Positions 18,554-28,705 of a stretch of DNA of 64,000 nucleotides are shown one piece after another. The notes under the pieces are model-generated. The model did not search any database. It had not been told where the DNA came from and saw only the letters and a program-made list of their open reading frames with translations. Position 1 is the stretch's first letter; every line of letters begins with the position of its first letter. Source of the stretch: an alpha proteobacterium IMCC14465. Lineage in GTDB: Bacteria; Pseudomonadota; Alphaproteobacteria; RS24. Both the position numbers and the translations under genes were made by a program. Location of the stretch: the NCBI GenBank assembly GCA_000293845.2, contig ALYF01000003.1, forward strand, positions 186,001 to 250,000, read 5' to 3'.

Positions 18554-20167
18554 TTATCCCTGATGCGGCAAAAATAATGTGAACCGCGTCCCCTCAATTT
18601 TAACATCAGAATTTATACGATTGCGCGCGGTCACATTTCCGCCATGCGCACGGGCAATTTGTTGCGAAATCGACAGACCCAAACCAGAATGTAAGTCATG
18701 CCCGTCAGGGCGGTCAGTATAGAAGCGATCAAAAATTTTCTGCTCCACCCCCTTCGGCAAACCCGGCCCGGCATCATCAACATGAATAAACACCCCTGTT
18801 TGATCGCTATCCAGACACACAATAATATCTTGTGCTACAGAAAATGAGAGCGCGTTATCCAGCAAGTTGCGGATAATCTGCGCTATCCTATCTTTCTGAG
18901 CATTGACGCTGACCTGCGCTTTAATTTTTAGCTGAATCTCACCATGAATGAGAGGTACCATTTGCTTGAGCAAATCAGACAAATCGAAATTCTCGGCTGT
19001 TGCACGTCCTAATTCGGCATCGAGGCGTGACGCCTCTGAAATATCCGTAATCAGACGGTTCATGCGTAATATATCGGCCTGCAAAATATTCATGAGTGCC
19101 GCACGCGTCGCGTCATCTTTTGCCGTGGCAAGCGATTGAACGGCACTGTTAATCGAGGCAAGCGGGTTTTTCAATTCATGGGCCACATCGGCAGCAAAAT
19201 TCTCAATCGTATCCAACCGGTTCATTAATCGGCTCAGCATATCGCGCAACACCAGTGAGAGATTACCAATCTCATCCTGGCGTTTGGAAAAATCTGGCAC
19301 TGTTTCTGGTGCGGGTAATGGCCCGCCAGCCGCCTGAAACGCCTGAATAGCTGTCGCAAGCCGGCGCACGGGATTGGTGATGGTTCCTGCTAGCGCGAGT
19401 GATAAAATCAATGTCACGCCCAACACCACGAGAAAAACTTTCGCCAGAAAAGCGCGTTCTTCAGCGACCAGACTGTCGATTGCCCCTGGCGGGCTTGTTA
19501 GCAGAAGCACCCCAATAATCGCGCGGTAATGTTGGACCGGCACGGCAACAAGCACAATGTCGTCACCCTTAGATGTTCTGCGCGCCGAGGCACTCATCTC
19601 ACCCAGCATGGCGGTGTTGATGCTCGCCAATAAGACATCGCCCTTATGCCCGTCATCATCTACGGATGGGGAGTTAGTCTCTGATATATTTTCTCTTTCG
19701 CCTGCAAAGGAAGGCGGCGGCAAGTCGCGCGCAATCACTGCAGCTGAATGGAGCAGCACATCACTATCAATGACCAATTCACCATTTCGGTCATAAACCC
19801 GCGCTCGATTGGAAGTGGGCGCGATAATACGTCTTAGAATCTGCTCCGTAAGCTCAGCATCCAAACGTGGCGCCATAATTAGGCCGGCCTGCACAGCGTC
19901 TTCCGTGTCCTCAGTCTCATCGGTCTCATCAGTCGCATCAATTTTTGTGGGCGTGATAATGTCCCCGGTTTCATCACCAGCCGACTCACCCAGCGCTTCG
20001 GCAATGATTTGCGCCTGCACCTCAAGACTCTGCGTATAAGCATCGGTAAGGCTTTCGCGGGTCTGACCTAAAAACAAAATACCAGCAAAAAACCCCAACA
20101 GGCCAAGACTGTTAATCACCACCAGACGGGCTGACAGGCTAGACTTCAAAAAATTCAACCCCGTCAC
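18554..20167 (-). CDS. chvG: Sensor histidine kinase ChvG (ExoS)
   Basis: Membrane sensor of the ChvG/ChvI pair that responds to acid or envelope conditions in rhizobia. The 537 residues comprise a first TM at 15-34, a periplasmic domain to about 240 and a second TM at 242-263. A HAMP region, the phosphoacceptor His330 ([12 protein letters not shown]) and an ATPase with [11 protein letters not shown] and GLGLSISQQ complete it. The GTG start overlaps the chvI stop as GTGA. A 9-bp repeat (19898-19942) encodes an acidic TDE/TED run in the periplasmic part. The ligand cannot be told from sequence. Confidence 0.93.
   Translation of the reverse strand: MTGLNFLKSSLSARLVVINSLGLLGFFAGILFLGQTRESLTDAYTQSLEVQAQIIAEALGESAGDETGDIITPTKIDATDETDETEDTEDAVQAGLIMAPRLDAELTEQILRRIIAPTSNRARVYDRNGELVIDSDVLLHSAAVIARDLPPPSFAGERENISETNSPSVDDDGHKGDVLLASINTAMLGEMSASARRTSKGDDIVLVAVPVQHYRAIIGVLLLTSPPGAIDSLVAEERAFLAKVFLVVLGVTLILSLALAGTITNPVRRLATAIQAFQAAGGPLPAPETVPDFSKRQDEIGNLSLVLRDMLSRLMNRLDTIENFAADVAHELKNPLASINSAVQSLATAKDDATRAALMNILQADILRMNRLITDISEASRLDAELGRATAENFDLSDLLKQMVPLIHGEIQLKIKAQVSVNAQKDRIAQIIRNLLDNALSFSVAQDIIVCLDSDQTGVFIHVDDAGPGLPKGVEQKIFDRFYTDRPDGHDLHSGLGLSISQQIARAHGGNVTARNRINSDVKIEGTRFTLFLPHQG
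19898..19942 (-). repeat. 9-bp repeat in chvG
   Basis: Four to five 9-bp units of TCATCGGTC type coding Thr-Asp-Glu repeats in the periplasmic loop. Confidence 0.75.
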
Positions 20168-20862
20168 GCCTTATACCTGTATCCGACACCATAAAGCGTC
20201 TCAATCGCATCAAAATTCTGGTCAAGTTTTTTAAACTTGCGGCGTAATCGTTTAATGTGACTATCAATAGTGCGGTCATCCACATAGACCTGATCATCAT
20301 AAGCCGCATCCATCAGCGCATCACGGCTCTTAACAAAGCCGGGACGCTGAGCCAGCGCTTCGAGTATCAAAAACTCCGTCACCGTCAAATTTACCGGCTG
20401 GCCCTCCCATAAGCATTCATGCCGCGCAGCATCTAGCCTAAGGCCACCACGCTCCATAATATCGTCTAAGTCTTCACGCGCCACTTGCCGTGCTTTGGTG
20501 CGCCGCAATATGGTGCGCACACGCTCAATCAGTAATCGTTGGGAAAATGGCTTGGTTATATAGTCATCCGCCCCCATTTTCAGCCCGATAAGCTCATCAA
20601 TTTCATCATCTTTGGAGGTCAGATAAATCACGGGCAAATCATGGGTGGCACGCAGGCGGCGCAAAAGCTCAAGCCCGTCCATTTTCGGCATTTTGATATC
20701 AAAAATACCAATATCAAAGCTTTCTGAAGGCTGCGCCGTTAAGGCCTCTAGTGCAGCGGCACCGTCTTCAAATGTTGCCACATCAAAGCCCTCGCCTTTC
20801 AAAGCCAGAGAAAGCGATGTCACAATATTTTTATCATCATCTACTAGTGCAATGCGTGCCAA
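20164..20862 (-). CDS. chvI: Response regulator ChvI
   Basis: OmpR/PhoB-type regulator of 232 residues paired with ChvG. The acid pocket is LVDDD (residues 7-10 region), the phosphoacceptor Asp55 lies in [10 protein letters not shown], the conserved lysine is in [10 protein letters not shown], and a winged-helix DNA-binding domain ends in [18 protein letters not shown] and YGVGYRYK. The divergent pckA, about 250 bp away, is a plausible target because the pair is conserved next to pckA in this class. The shared intergenic region has an inverted repeat at 20958-20980. Confidence 0.94.
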   Translation of the reverse strand: MARIALVDDDKNIVTSLSLALKGEGFDVATFEDGAAALEALTAQPSESFDIGIFDIKMPKMDGLELLRRLRATHDLPVIYLTSKDDEIDELIGLKMGADDYITKPFSQRLLIERVRTILRRTKARQVAREDLDDIMERGGLRLDAARHECLWEGQPVNLTVTEFLILEALAQRPGFVKSRDALMDAAYDDQVYVDDRTIDSHIKRLRRKFKKLDQNFDAIETLYGVGYRYKA

Positions 20863-20957
20863 ACGACCCTCATATGTTTCTTTTTAGTCTCCAGTTACCC
20901 TTTTTAGGTAATTCTATAGCCCGTCTCCAAACGAGCTGTTAATCATTGCCTGCTCTG

Positions 20958-20980
20958 AATTAGTTTAAAGCTAACTAATT
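20958..20980. promoter_or_regulatory. Inverted repeat between chvI and pckA
   Basis: Perfect 8-bp arms AATTAGTT-N7-AACTAATT in the 254-bp divergent chvI/pckA region. It could be an operator for ChvI or a carbon regulator. No match to a known consensus is claimed; the AT-rich arms make chance possible. Confidence 0.35.
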
Positions 20981-21116
20981 TCTTCACAAGTTGGATAATT
21001 TTACGTTGCAGAGTCAAAGTCTCCACGCTTAAAGTGTCCCACTGTAAATAATTTAAACAGATAAAAAGTTTCTTTGGTATGCTTTTTTCTTTTGCGATTT
21101 GTATCTAAAGGGTTTA

Positions 21117-22733
21117 ATGGATATTGCCATCATGCAACAAACTGGTTTTATTATAAGTAAATTTGGCCCCGAACTTCACGGGTTCAACGACCTCGAAGCC
21201 CTTCACTGGAATCACCGTCCTGCTGCTCTTTATCAGATGTCTCTTGAGCGCGGTGAAGGTGAAATTGCCGATGGCGGCGCCCTCGTTGTTAAAACAGGTC
21301 AACATACCGGACGTTCCGCGCAAGATAAATTCATTGTGCGTGACGAAACGACCGAAAATACGGTTTGGTGGGATAATAATAAATCCATCACCGCCGAACA
21401 ATTCGATAATCTCTATGAAGATATGAAAGCTCACACCAAAGGTCGTGAGCTTTTTATTCAGGATTTGCATGGCGGGGCGGATGTAACACACAGACTGCCA
21501 ACCCGTATCTATACCGAATTGGCGTGGCATTCCCTATTTATTCAAAACCTGCTGATTGAACCGGCGGCGGAAGAACTTGAAAATTTCGAGCCAGAGTTTC
21601 TGATTGTCAATTTGCCAAGTTTTAAAGCTGACCCTCAACGGCACGGCTCACGCACGGACACCATTATCGCGGTTAATTTCGCCCGTAAAATTGTTCTTAT
21701 CGGCGGCACATCCTATGCCGGTGAAACCAAAAAATCTGTGTTTTCTATGCTGAATTACACCCTGCCTGCGAAAAACGTCATGCCAATGCACTGTTCGGTA
21801 AATGTCGGAACAGATGACGATGCCGCTGTTTTCTTCGGCTTGAGTGGAACGGGTAAAACAACCCTCTCGGCCGATCCTAACCGGACGCTTGTCGGTGATG
21901 ACGAACATGGTTGGTCTGAGAATGGCGTGTTTAATTTTGAGGGCGGTTGTTACGCCAAAATGATTAACCTCTCTGCCGAGGCAGAGCCGGAAATCCACGC
22001 CACCACCCAACGCTTCGGCACCGTGCTGGAAAATGTTGTGATGGATCCCCAAACACGCAAGCTGGATTTTGACGATAACACGCTGGCTGAAAACTCACGC
22101 GGCGCCTATCCGCTATCATTTATTCCAAATGCCTCAGATACAGGGCGCGCCAGCCATCCAAAAAGTATCATCATGCTGACAGCAGATGCATTTGCCGTTC
22201 TGCCACCTATTTCGCGTCTGACACCAAGTCAGGCGATGTATCATTTTCTATCCGGCTATACCGCCAAAGTTGCGGGCACCGAAAAAGGCGTCACAGAGCC
22301 AGAAGCCACTTTCTCAACTTGTTTTGGCGCCCCCTTTATGCCGCGTCATCCCTCTGAATATGGCAATCTTTTGCGCGACCTTATCGCCGAGCATAATGCA
22401 AGTTGCTGGTTGGTGAATACGGGCTGGACAGGCGGACCCTATGGCACCGGCAACAGAATGCCGATTAAAGAGACCCGCGCTCTGCTGTCAGCCGCGCTGG
22501 ATGGTAGCCTGAATAATGTGGAATTCCGCATTGACGATAATTTTGGCTTTGAAGTGCCCGTCAGTGTCCCGGGTGTTGATGTTTCTATCTTGAATCCGCG
22601 CGATACATGGGCAGATAAAGAAGCCTATGACGCACAGGCCAATAAATTGGTCGGTATGTTTGTTTCAAACTTTCAGAAGTTTATGGATTATGTTGGCAAT
22701 GATGTGCGCGAATGCGCTCCCGCTGCCGAATAA
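21117..22733 (+). CDS. pckA: Phosphoenolpyruvate carboxykinase (ATP)
   Basis: First committed step of gluconeogenesis, oxaloacetate + ATP to PEP + CO2 + ADP. The ATG at 21117 is preferred because AAAGGG lies 5 bp before it; a TTG at 21099 and an ATG at 21132 are alternatives. The 538 residues have the P-loop [16 protein letters not shown], the kinase 1a motif with GDDEHGW, the metal site in PMHCSVNVG and the arginine stretch [15 protein letters not shown]. It is divergent from chvI, as in Agrobacterium and Sinorhizobium. Leader hairpins are weak. Confidence 0.97.
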   Translation: MDIAIMQQTGFIISKFGPELHGFNDLEALHWNHRPAALYQMSLERGEGEIADGGALVVKTGQHTGRSAQDKFIVRDETTENTVWWDNNKSITAEQFDNLYEDMKAHTKGRELFIQDLHGGADVTHRLPTRIYTELAWHSLFIQNLLIEPAAEELENFEPEFLIVNLPSFKADPQRHGSRTDTIIAVNFARKIVLIGGTSYAGETKKSVFSMLNYTLPAKNVMPMHCSVNVGTDDDAAVFFGLSGTGKTTLSADPNRTLVGDDEHGWSENGVFNFEGGCYAKMINLSAEAEPEIHATTQRFGTVLENVVMDPQTRKLDFDDNTLAENSRGAYPLSFIPNASDTGRASHPKSIIMLTADAFAVLPPISRLTPSQAMYHFLSGYTAKVAGTEKGVTEPEATFSTCFGAPFMPRHPSEYGNLLRDLIAEHNASCWLVNTGWTGGPYGTGNRMPIKETRALLSAALDGSLNNVEFRIDDNFGFEVPVSVPGVDVSILNPRDTWADKEAYDAQANKLVGMFVSNFQKFMDYVGNDVRECAPAAE

Positions 22734-22802
22734 AACACTGCCGCCTGATTAACGCTTATCAAAATCTCTTATCATTCATTTGTCCGGTGACTTGATTCCA
22801 CT

Positions 22803-22818
22803 GCAAGCCTGTGCTTGC
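22803..22818 (+). terminator. Weak hairpin after pckA
   Basis: GCAAGC-CTGT-GCTTGC, 6 bp, 70 bp after the pckA stop and 41 bp before the next start. There is no T-run, so termination efficiency is doubtful. It might instead be a leader hairpin of the 102-residue gene. Confidence 0.3.
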
Positions 22819-22858
22819 CTTATGGGCGTCAAATAATAAAAAAAAGGATGACGAACCA

Positions 22859-23167
22859 ATGAGCATTTTTGATAATTCTTTAAGTCCAGTCGGACCATTC
22901 AACTATATCGGACGTCTGGAGAGTGTGGATATCCGCGAAGCTGACGGCAGACCAGCTGTCTTCCTAGTAATCCAGCCTGATCATGGAGATTCCCTAGAAT
23001 ATCGAAACAACTGGGAAGGCAGTGACCAGCCAAATGATACTCTGTTTGATACAAGACGTGATCAAGCTCAAGCGCTTATCGGCCAAAAAGTCTCTGTAAA
23101 TGTTTATAAACCTGAACGTTATTCAACCGGCTTCTGGTGGAACGATATTAGAAGTGCTGGGCGCTAA
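22859..23167 (+). CDS. Small protein of unknown function, 102 aa
   Basis: Not recognised. The ATG at 22859 follows AAAAGGATGACGAACC, a fair ribosome-binding site; a longer frame from 22811 has lysine-rich, non-conserved residues. The protein has no signal peptide or membrane segment and is rich in aromatic and acidic residues, with PVGPFNYIGRLESVDI near the start and YSTGFWWNDIRSAGR at the end. Alternating hydrophobic stretches (AVFLVIQPDHG, KVSVNVYKP) suggest a small beta-barrel or OB-like fold. It overlaps the polA stop by 4 bp in convergent orientation. It may be expressed with pckA or alone. Confidence 0.65.
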   Translation: MSIFDNSLSPVGPFNYIGRLESVDIREADGRPAVFLVIQPDHGDSLEYRNNWEGSDQPNDTLFDTRRDQAQALIGQKVSVNVYKPERYSTGFWWNDIRSAGR

Positions 23168-26019
23168 TGCGCCTCGTCCCAGTTCTTCGCCGCTTGAGCT
23201 TCCACCACCAATGGCACGGATAATGACAAGCGCGTCCTACACGCATTTTGCATCACCTCTCTAACGTGCTGTATCAACTTGTCGGTTTCCGACTCAGGGG
23301 CTTCAAAAATCAACTCATCATGAACCTGCAACAGCATGCGGGATTTTGGTGATTTCTTTGTCAGCACGGTCGGCATGGCAATCATGGCCCGGCGGATAAT
23401 ATCCGCCGCCGTACCCTGTATGGGCGCATTAATAGCTGCACGCTCGGCGAAAGCCCGCCGCGCCGGAATTTTGCTGTCAATCTCACGCAGATAGATACGC
23501 CGCCCGAAAAGGGTTGAAACATAGCCCTGCGCATGTGCTTCTTGTTTAACGGCTTCCATATAATCTTTAATGCCCGGAAATTTCTCGAAATAAGCCTTGA
23601 TATAGGCGCTGGCCTCACCGCGCGAAATACCCAGCTGGTTCGCCAGACCAAAAGCTGAAATACCATAAATAATCCCAAAATTAATCGCCTTAGCGCGGCG
23701 GCGTGTTTCAGATGTCATGTCTGCCAGCGGCACACCAAACATTTCAGAGGCCGTCATGGCGTGAATATCCTGACCATCAGCAAAGGCCTGACGCAAAGAA
23801 TCAATATCAGCAATATGCGCCAGCAGTCGCAACTCAATCTGACTGTAATCTGCACTCACCAGCAGATTTCCCTGCTCCGCGACAAAAGCCGTACGGATAC
23901 GCCGCCCGTCTTCAGTGCGTATTGGAATATTCTGTAAATTCGGATCTGAGGAAGCCAGCCGTCCCGTTGTGGTGGATGCCAATGAATAAGAAGTGTGAAT
24001 ACGCCCCGTCTTAGCATTGATAAATTCTGGCAATGCATCTGTGTAGGTTGATTTCAACTTTGCCAGCCCGCGCCATTCAAGCACTTTTGCGGCCAAATCA
24101 TGTCCTTCTGCTGCAAGACCTTCCAGCACATCCGCGCCCGTCCCCCAAGCGCCAGTTTTGGTTTTCTTACCGCCTGACAATCCCATTTTATCGAACAGAA
24201 TATCGCCGAGCTGTTTGGGGCTAGCAATATTGAAATTCTCTCCCGCCAGCTTGTAAATATCATCTTCCATAGCGGCCATTTTCTGGGCAAATTCTCCCGA
24301 TAGACGCGAGAGGACATTTCGATCAACAGCAATGCCGTTTTTCTCCATTTCCACAATCACAGGCACAAGCGGCTTTTCGGTTGTCTGATAAACACTGACC
24401 ACGCCATCTCTGACCAATTCAGCGCGCATCATTTGCCAAAGCCTGAAAGTAATATCCGCATCCTCGGCGGCATAGGGCGTGGCTTTTTCCAATGGCACTT
24501 GGTCAAAGGTAATTTGCGATTTACCCGTGCCCAGCAACTCTTTAATCGAGATCGGCTTATGCCCGAGATATAATTCGGAAAGCTCATCCATACCATGTCC
24601 GCGTTGACCGGCGGCGAGCGCATAGGACATCAACATCGTGTCCTCGATTGGATAAACCTCAATCTTACGCTGGCCAAGAACCTGCAGGTCAAATTTAGCA
24701 TTTTGCAAAATTTTCATAATCGAAGCATCTTGCAATAATGGACTGAGGCGCTTGAGAACATCCGCTTCTGCCAATTGCGGCGGCATGTCATCATTAAGCG
24801 CAAGCCCATCACTCGCACCATGCGCCAGCGGAATATAGCAGGCATGCCCAGGGCGGGTGGCAAGCGATATGCCGACAAGACGACAACTCACCGCATCAAG
24901 ACCATCTGTCTCGGTATCTATCGCCACATGACCGGCAGTCATAGCGTCATCAATCCAGCCATCAAGCGCTGCCATATCTGTCACACATTCATAGGCCGCG
25001 GCATCGATAGGCGGCATGTCCGTCGCAACAGGTGGCAAGTCAGATGCCGCACTTTGTGAAACCGCACCACCTGATGCACGCGAAGATGATTTAGCCGCCA
25101 GTTCCGGCGAGGCTTCATAATCATCAGCACGTATATCATAGCGTTTGCCGACCCTCTGGGTCAGCGTGTTAAATTCCATTGCCTTTAGGAATCCCATCAA
25201 TGTCCCCGCCTCAGGGGGCGTCAGCCCCATTTCACCCAGCTCAATCGGGAGGGGCGTATCGGTTCGAAGCGTCACCAATTCGCGGCTAATACGCGCTTGG
25301 TCTGCAAATTCAATGAGGTTTTCACGGCGTTTATTCTGCTTAATCTCTTCAGCACGGGCGAGCAATGTTTCCAAATCACCATATTCATTTATCAACAATG
25401 CCGCAGTTTTAATGCCAATACCCGGCACGCCAGGCACATTATCCACGCTATCACCCGCAAGTGACTGAACATCAATCACGCGCTCAGGCCCGACTTCAAA
25501 TTTCTCAAGCACCTCCGCTGGGCCGATTTTCTTATCTTTCATTGTATCAATCATATTCACGCGGTCGGTGACGAGTTGCATGAGATCTTTATCGGATGAC
25601 ACAATCGAAACCCGCGCACCGCTTTGCGTCGCGGCATGTGTATAGGCCGCGATTAAATCATCCGCCTCATACCCTTTTAACTCTACCGAAGGAATGCCAA
25701 ATGCTTTGACAGCCTCACGCACGAGGGGAAATTGCGGTACTAAATCTTCCGGCGGCGCATCCCGATTGGCTTTATATTCGGGATAAATATCATTTCGAAA
25801 TGTTTTACCGGAGGCATCGAAAATCACGGCGAGATGCGTCGGACTTTCCTCAGCCGCCATATCATCCATCAGTCGAACCAGCATATTGCAGAAGCCTGCC
25901 ACAGCGCCGACCGGTAATTTGTCACTTTTTCTGGTCAGTGGCGGTAAGGCGTGGAAAGCGCGGAAAATATATCCAGACCCGTCAACGAGATAGAGGTGAT
26001 CCGATTTTTTGAGGCTCAT
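23164..26019 (-). CDS. polA: DNA polymerase I
   Basis: Full-length 951-residue repair and Okazaki-processing polymerase. The N-terminal 5' nuclease is DGSGYIFRAFHALPP with YEADDLIA and SSDKDLMQLV. The 3'-5' exonuclease is present and looks active (AIDTETDGLDA, residues about 366-376; AEDADITFRL). The polymerase motifs are A DYSQIELRLLAHIAD, B RRRAKAINFGIIYG and C LQVHDELIFEAP. A low-complexity serine/alanine linker follows the 5' nuclease. It is a single gene, with the divergent ABC gene 117 bp away. Confidence 0.97.
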   Translation of the reverse strand: MSLKKSDHLYLVDGSGYIFRAFHALPPLTRKSDKLPVGAVAGFCNMLVRLMDDMAAEESPTHLAVIFDASGKTFRNDIYPEYKANRDAPPEDLVPQFPLVREAVKAFGIPSVELKGYEADDLIAAYTHAATQSGARVSIVSSDKDLMQLVTDRVNMIDTMKDKKIGPAEVLEKFEVGPERVIDVQSLAGDSVDNVPGVPGIGIKTAALLINEYGDLETLLARAEEIKQNKRRENLIEFADQARISRELVTLRTDTPLPIELGEMGLTPPEAGTLMGFLKAMEFNTLTQRVGKRYDIRADDYEASPELAAKSSSRASGGAVSQSAASDLPPVATDMPPIDAAAYECVTDMAALDGWIDDAMTAGHVAIDTETDGLDAVSCRLVGISLATRPGHACYIPLAHGASDGLALNDDMPPQLAEADVLKRLSPLLQDASIMKILQNAKFDLQVLGQRKIEVYPIEDTMLMSYALAAGQRGHGMDELSELYLGHKPISIKELLGTGKSQITFDQVPLEKATPYAAEDADITFRLWQMMRAELVRDGVVSVYQTTEKPLVPVIVEMEKNGIAVDRNVLSRLSGEFAQKMAAMEDDIYKLAGENFNIASPKQLGDILFDKMGLSGGKKTKTGAWGTGADVLEGLAAEGHDLAAKVLEWRGLAKLKSTYTDALPEFINAKTGRIHTSYSLASTTTGRLASSDPNLQNIPIRTEDGRRIRTAFVAEQGNLLVSADYSQIELRLLAHIADIDSLRQAFADGQDIHAMTASEMFGVPLADMTSETRRRAKAINFGIIYGISAFGLANQLGISRGEASAYIKAYFEKFPGIKDYMEAVKQEAHAQGYVSTLFGRRIYLREIDSKIPARRAFAERAAINAPIQGTAADIIRRAMIAMPTVLTKKSPKSRMLLQVHDELIFEAPESETDKLIQHVREVMQNACRTRLSLSVPLVVEAQAAKNWDEAH

Positions 26020-26088
26020 TAGGCCGCTCCTTGCTCTTGAGAATAAGCGATATGTTTTACGCTTTATGTTTATGTTTTACACTTTGCC

Positions 26089-26118
26089 TTGACCAGACTG
26101 CGTGCTAGTTCTGATACT
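26089..26118 (+). promoter_or_regulatory. Putative sigma70 promoter for the ABC-phrB pair
   Basis: TTGACC (26089-26094) and GATACT (26113-26118) are 18 bp apart, 19 bp before the ATG of the ABC ATPase at 26137, which also has a GAGGTC ribosome-binding site. It is a reasonable match to the housekeeping consensus, seen by eye only. Confidence 0.45.
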
Positions 26119-26136
26119 ATCTTTTGAGGTCAAATA

Positions 26137-27129
26137 ATGCAGAATTTATCCAACCCTGACAATCATATTGATAGTGATGTTGAAAATGCCATTACAGCAA
26201 AGGGGTTAACAAAAACATATCAGGCCAGCGGTAACCAGTCCGAAAAAAAAGCCCTCAAAAACGTCGACCTAGAAATTCCTCGCGGAATGATTTTTGGTCT
26301 TTTAGGGCCCAATGGTGCGGGTAAATCTACTTTTATCAATATTCTCGCCGGGCTGGTCATTAAATCTGCCGGCAATGCATCCATCTGGGGTTTCGATATT
26401 GACGAGAATCCACGCATGGCCCGCGCATCTATTGGTGTTGTCCCGCAGGAAATTAATTTCGACCCGTTCTTCACCCCTCTGGAATCCCTCGATTTGCAGG
26501 CCGGGCTTTATGGTGTTCCTTCCAAACAAAGACGCAGCATGGAAATTCTGGAAACGCTCGGCCTTGGGGATAAAGCCAATGCCTATTCGCGCACTCTATC
26601 TGGGGGGATGCGCCGGCGTCTGCTCATAGCTAAGGCTCTTGTTCATCAACCGCCCATTCTGGTGCTGGATGAGCCGACCGCAGGCGTTGACATTGAACTG
26701 CGCCATCAACTTTGGACTTATGTCCGCGCACTGAACGAACAAGGTGTCACCATTGTCCTCACAACCCATTATCTAGAAGAAGCGCAGGCTTTATGTGATC
26801 GTATTGCTATTATTGATCATGGCGAACTAGTTATTTGCGATGACACGCCAAAGTTGTTGAACCTATTAGACAGCAAAACGCTTTTATTGCGCCCTGACAC
26901 AACATTGTCAGAAGTCCCCGCCGGTCTGGAAAGCTATCATGCTGTTTTGCAATCTGACGGTAGGCTGGCTCTGACATTCAACCCGAGTGAAAAAACTGCG
27001 CTCCAAGTGCTGGATGAGGTGCGGCACAAAAATATTTCAATTACAGACCTTGAGACGGAAGGCACTAATCTTGAAGCCGTCTTCATGAAATTGACAGGTA
27101 ATCAGAACCTACCCGCTGAGGCCGAATAA
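26137..27129 (+). CDS. ABC transporter ATP-binding protein (ABC-2 type), orphan
   Basis: 330-residue ATPase of the exporter type that normally pairs with an ABC-2 permease. Walker A LLGPNGAGKSTF is preceded by a ~45-residue N-terminus; Q-loop region VPQEINF, signature LSGGMRRRL, Walker B ILVLDEPTAG and switch histidine TTHYLEEA are all intact. A C-terminal regulatory segment of about 80 residues follows. No permease gene is adjacent; the next gene, 4 bp on, is a photolyase-like protein. The permease may be encoded elsewhere, or the ATPase may act in a non-transport role. Confidence 0.9.
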   Translation: MQNLSNPDNHIDSDVENAITAKGLTKTYQASGNQSEKKALKNVDLEIPRGMIFGLLGPNGAGKSTFINILAGLVIKSAGNASIWGFDIDENPRMARASIGVVPQEINFDPFFTPLESLDLQAGLYGVPSKQRRSMEILETLGLGDKANAYSRTLSGGMRRRLLIAKALVHQPPILVLDEPTAGVDIELRHQLWTYVRALNEQGVTIVLTTHYLEEAQALCDRIAIIDHGELVICDDTPKLLNLLDSKTLLLRPDTTLSEVPAGLESYHAVLQSDGRLALTFNPSEKTALQVLDEVRHKNISITDLETEGTNLEAVFMKLTGNQNLPAEAE

Positions 27130-27133
27130 TATT

Positions 27134-28693
27134 ATGAAGCGGCTCTTCGTCATTTGTGGTGACCAGCTTAATCCGGCGGCGCAAATTCTCAGCGATTTTG
27201 ACCCCGCGCATGACGCTCTTGTCATGACCGAGGCCCTTGAAGGCGCATCACCAGATAAACATAAAACGAGGCAGCATAAAAAAAGACTGATTATGTTTTT
27301 TGCCGCCATGCGCCATTATCGAAATGCGCGCCGTGCCGAGGGCAAACAGGTATTTTATTATGCGCTTGATGACACGACCGAAAATCAAGGCGCACCGCAA
27401 AACACCACCGAAGGCATGTTACGCGCCGCCAAAGAATTTGAACCTGATCAAATTCTTGTCACGCGCACAGGCGACTGGCACGAACAACAAGCATTGACCA
27501 AAGCCGCGGGAAATCGGCTGGTGCTGTTAGAAGATGACCATTTTTTTACCACGCCGGAAGATTTTGCCAGCTTTGCTGAAGGCCGCAAAAAACTCGTTCT
27601 GGAAGATTTTTACCGCCCGCTGAGACGAAAAACTGGCTGGTTGATGGACGGCAAAGATCCTGTTGGTGGGCAGTGGAACTTCGATAAAGATAATCGCAAA
27701 AGTTTTGGCAAAGACGGGCCGCCTCTGATGCCAGCCCGCAAACCCTTTGAGCCTGATGATGTTACGCGCTCCGTTCAGGCCATGGTTGATCGCATGTTCC
27801 CGGAGGCACCCGGAAAGTCAGACGGCTTTGCTGAACCCGTTACTCCGGATCAAGCCATGCAAGCGCTTCAGGATTTTATCACCTATCGGTTGCCTGATTT
27901 TGGCACTTATGAAGATGCCATCGCCACCGGACATGTAACGCTTTATCACTCCAGACTATCGGCGGTGATGAATCTCCATCTGATTTCCCCACAACAGGTT
28001 TGTGAAGCCGCGCTGGACGCTTATGAAAAAGGGGCGGCGCCTATTAATGCCGTGGAGGGGTTTATCCGACAGATTTTAGGCTGGCGGGAATTTGTGCGGG
28101 GACTTTACTGGCACTATATGCCGGATTATGCGGGACTGAATAAGCTCGACGCCAATCAAGAAGTTCCCGAATTCTTCTGGACGGGTGAGACAGATATGGC
28201 CTGTATAGCCGACGCGCTTAACAGCGTGTTGTCAGAAGGCTATGCCCATCACATTCAACGCCTCATGGTATTGGGACTGTTCCTGATGCAATATGGCGCC
28301 AATCCCTATGCGGTACATGAATGGCATATGGGGCTTTATCTGGATGCGATTGACTGGGTGTCCTTGCCCAATGTTGTCGGCATGAGTCAGTTTGGCGATG
28401 GTGGTATTATGGGGACGAAACCCTATGCGGCATCTGGTGCTTATATTGACCGTATGTCGGATTGCTGTAAGGCCTGCCCCTATTCGCCCAAAAAAGCCGA
28501 TGGGCCGGAAGCCTGTCCCGTCACGGCACTTTATTGGGATTTTTTGGCACAGCATGAACAAAAATTCAGGAAAAACCCGCGTATGGCGTTCCAGTTGAAA
28601 AATCTCGACCGGAAAAACCCAGAGGAGCTTGCCTCTATCCGCGATACAGCTCAGGCATTACGCAATAAATGTGCGCGCGGCACGAGAATTTAA
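27134..28693 (+). CDS. Iron-sulfur cryptochrome/photolyase (PhrB/CryB family)
   Basis: FAD- and [4Fe-4S]-containing family (FeS-BCP) that includes Agrobacterium PhrB, a (6-4) photolyase, and Rhodobacter CryB. It has 519 residues. The four cluster cysteines are C357 (ETDMACIAD), C445/C448 (DCCKACPYS) and C461 (EACPVT); the spacings of 88, 3 and 13 equal those I recall for PhrB (350, 438, 441, 454). The N-terminal antenna domain begins MKRLFVICGDQLNP, typical of this clade. It sits 4 bp after the ABC ATPase, so the two are co-transcribed. Repair versus signalling cannot be decided from sequence. Confidence 0.92.
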   Translation: MKRLFVICGDQLNPAAQILSDFDPAHDALVMTEALEGASPDKHKTRQHKKRLIMFFAAMRHYRNARRAEGKQVFYYALDDTTENQGAPQNTTEGMLRAAKEFEPDQILVTRTGDWHEQQALTKAAGNRLVLLEDDHFFTTPEDFASFAEGRKKLVLEDFYRPLRRKTGWLMDGKDPVGGQWNFDKDNRKSFGKDGPPLMPARKPFEPDDVTRSVQAMVDRMFPEAPGKSDGFAEPVTPDQAMQALQDFITYRLPDFGTYEDAIATGHVTLYHSRLSAVMNLHLISPQQVCEAALDAYEKGAAPINAVEGFIRQILGWREFVRGLYWHYMPDYAGLNKLDANQEVPEFFWTGETDMACIADALNSVLSEGYAHHIQRLMVLGLFLMQYGANPYAVHEWHMGLYLDAIDWVSLPNVVGMSQFGDGGIMGTKPYAASGAYIDRMSDCCKACPYSPKKADGPEACPVTALYWDFLAQHEQKFRKNPRMAFQLKNLDRKNPEELASIRDTAQALRNKCARGTRI

Positions 28694-28705
28694 CTGTTTT
28701 AAAAT

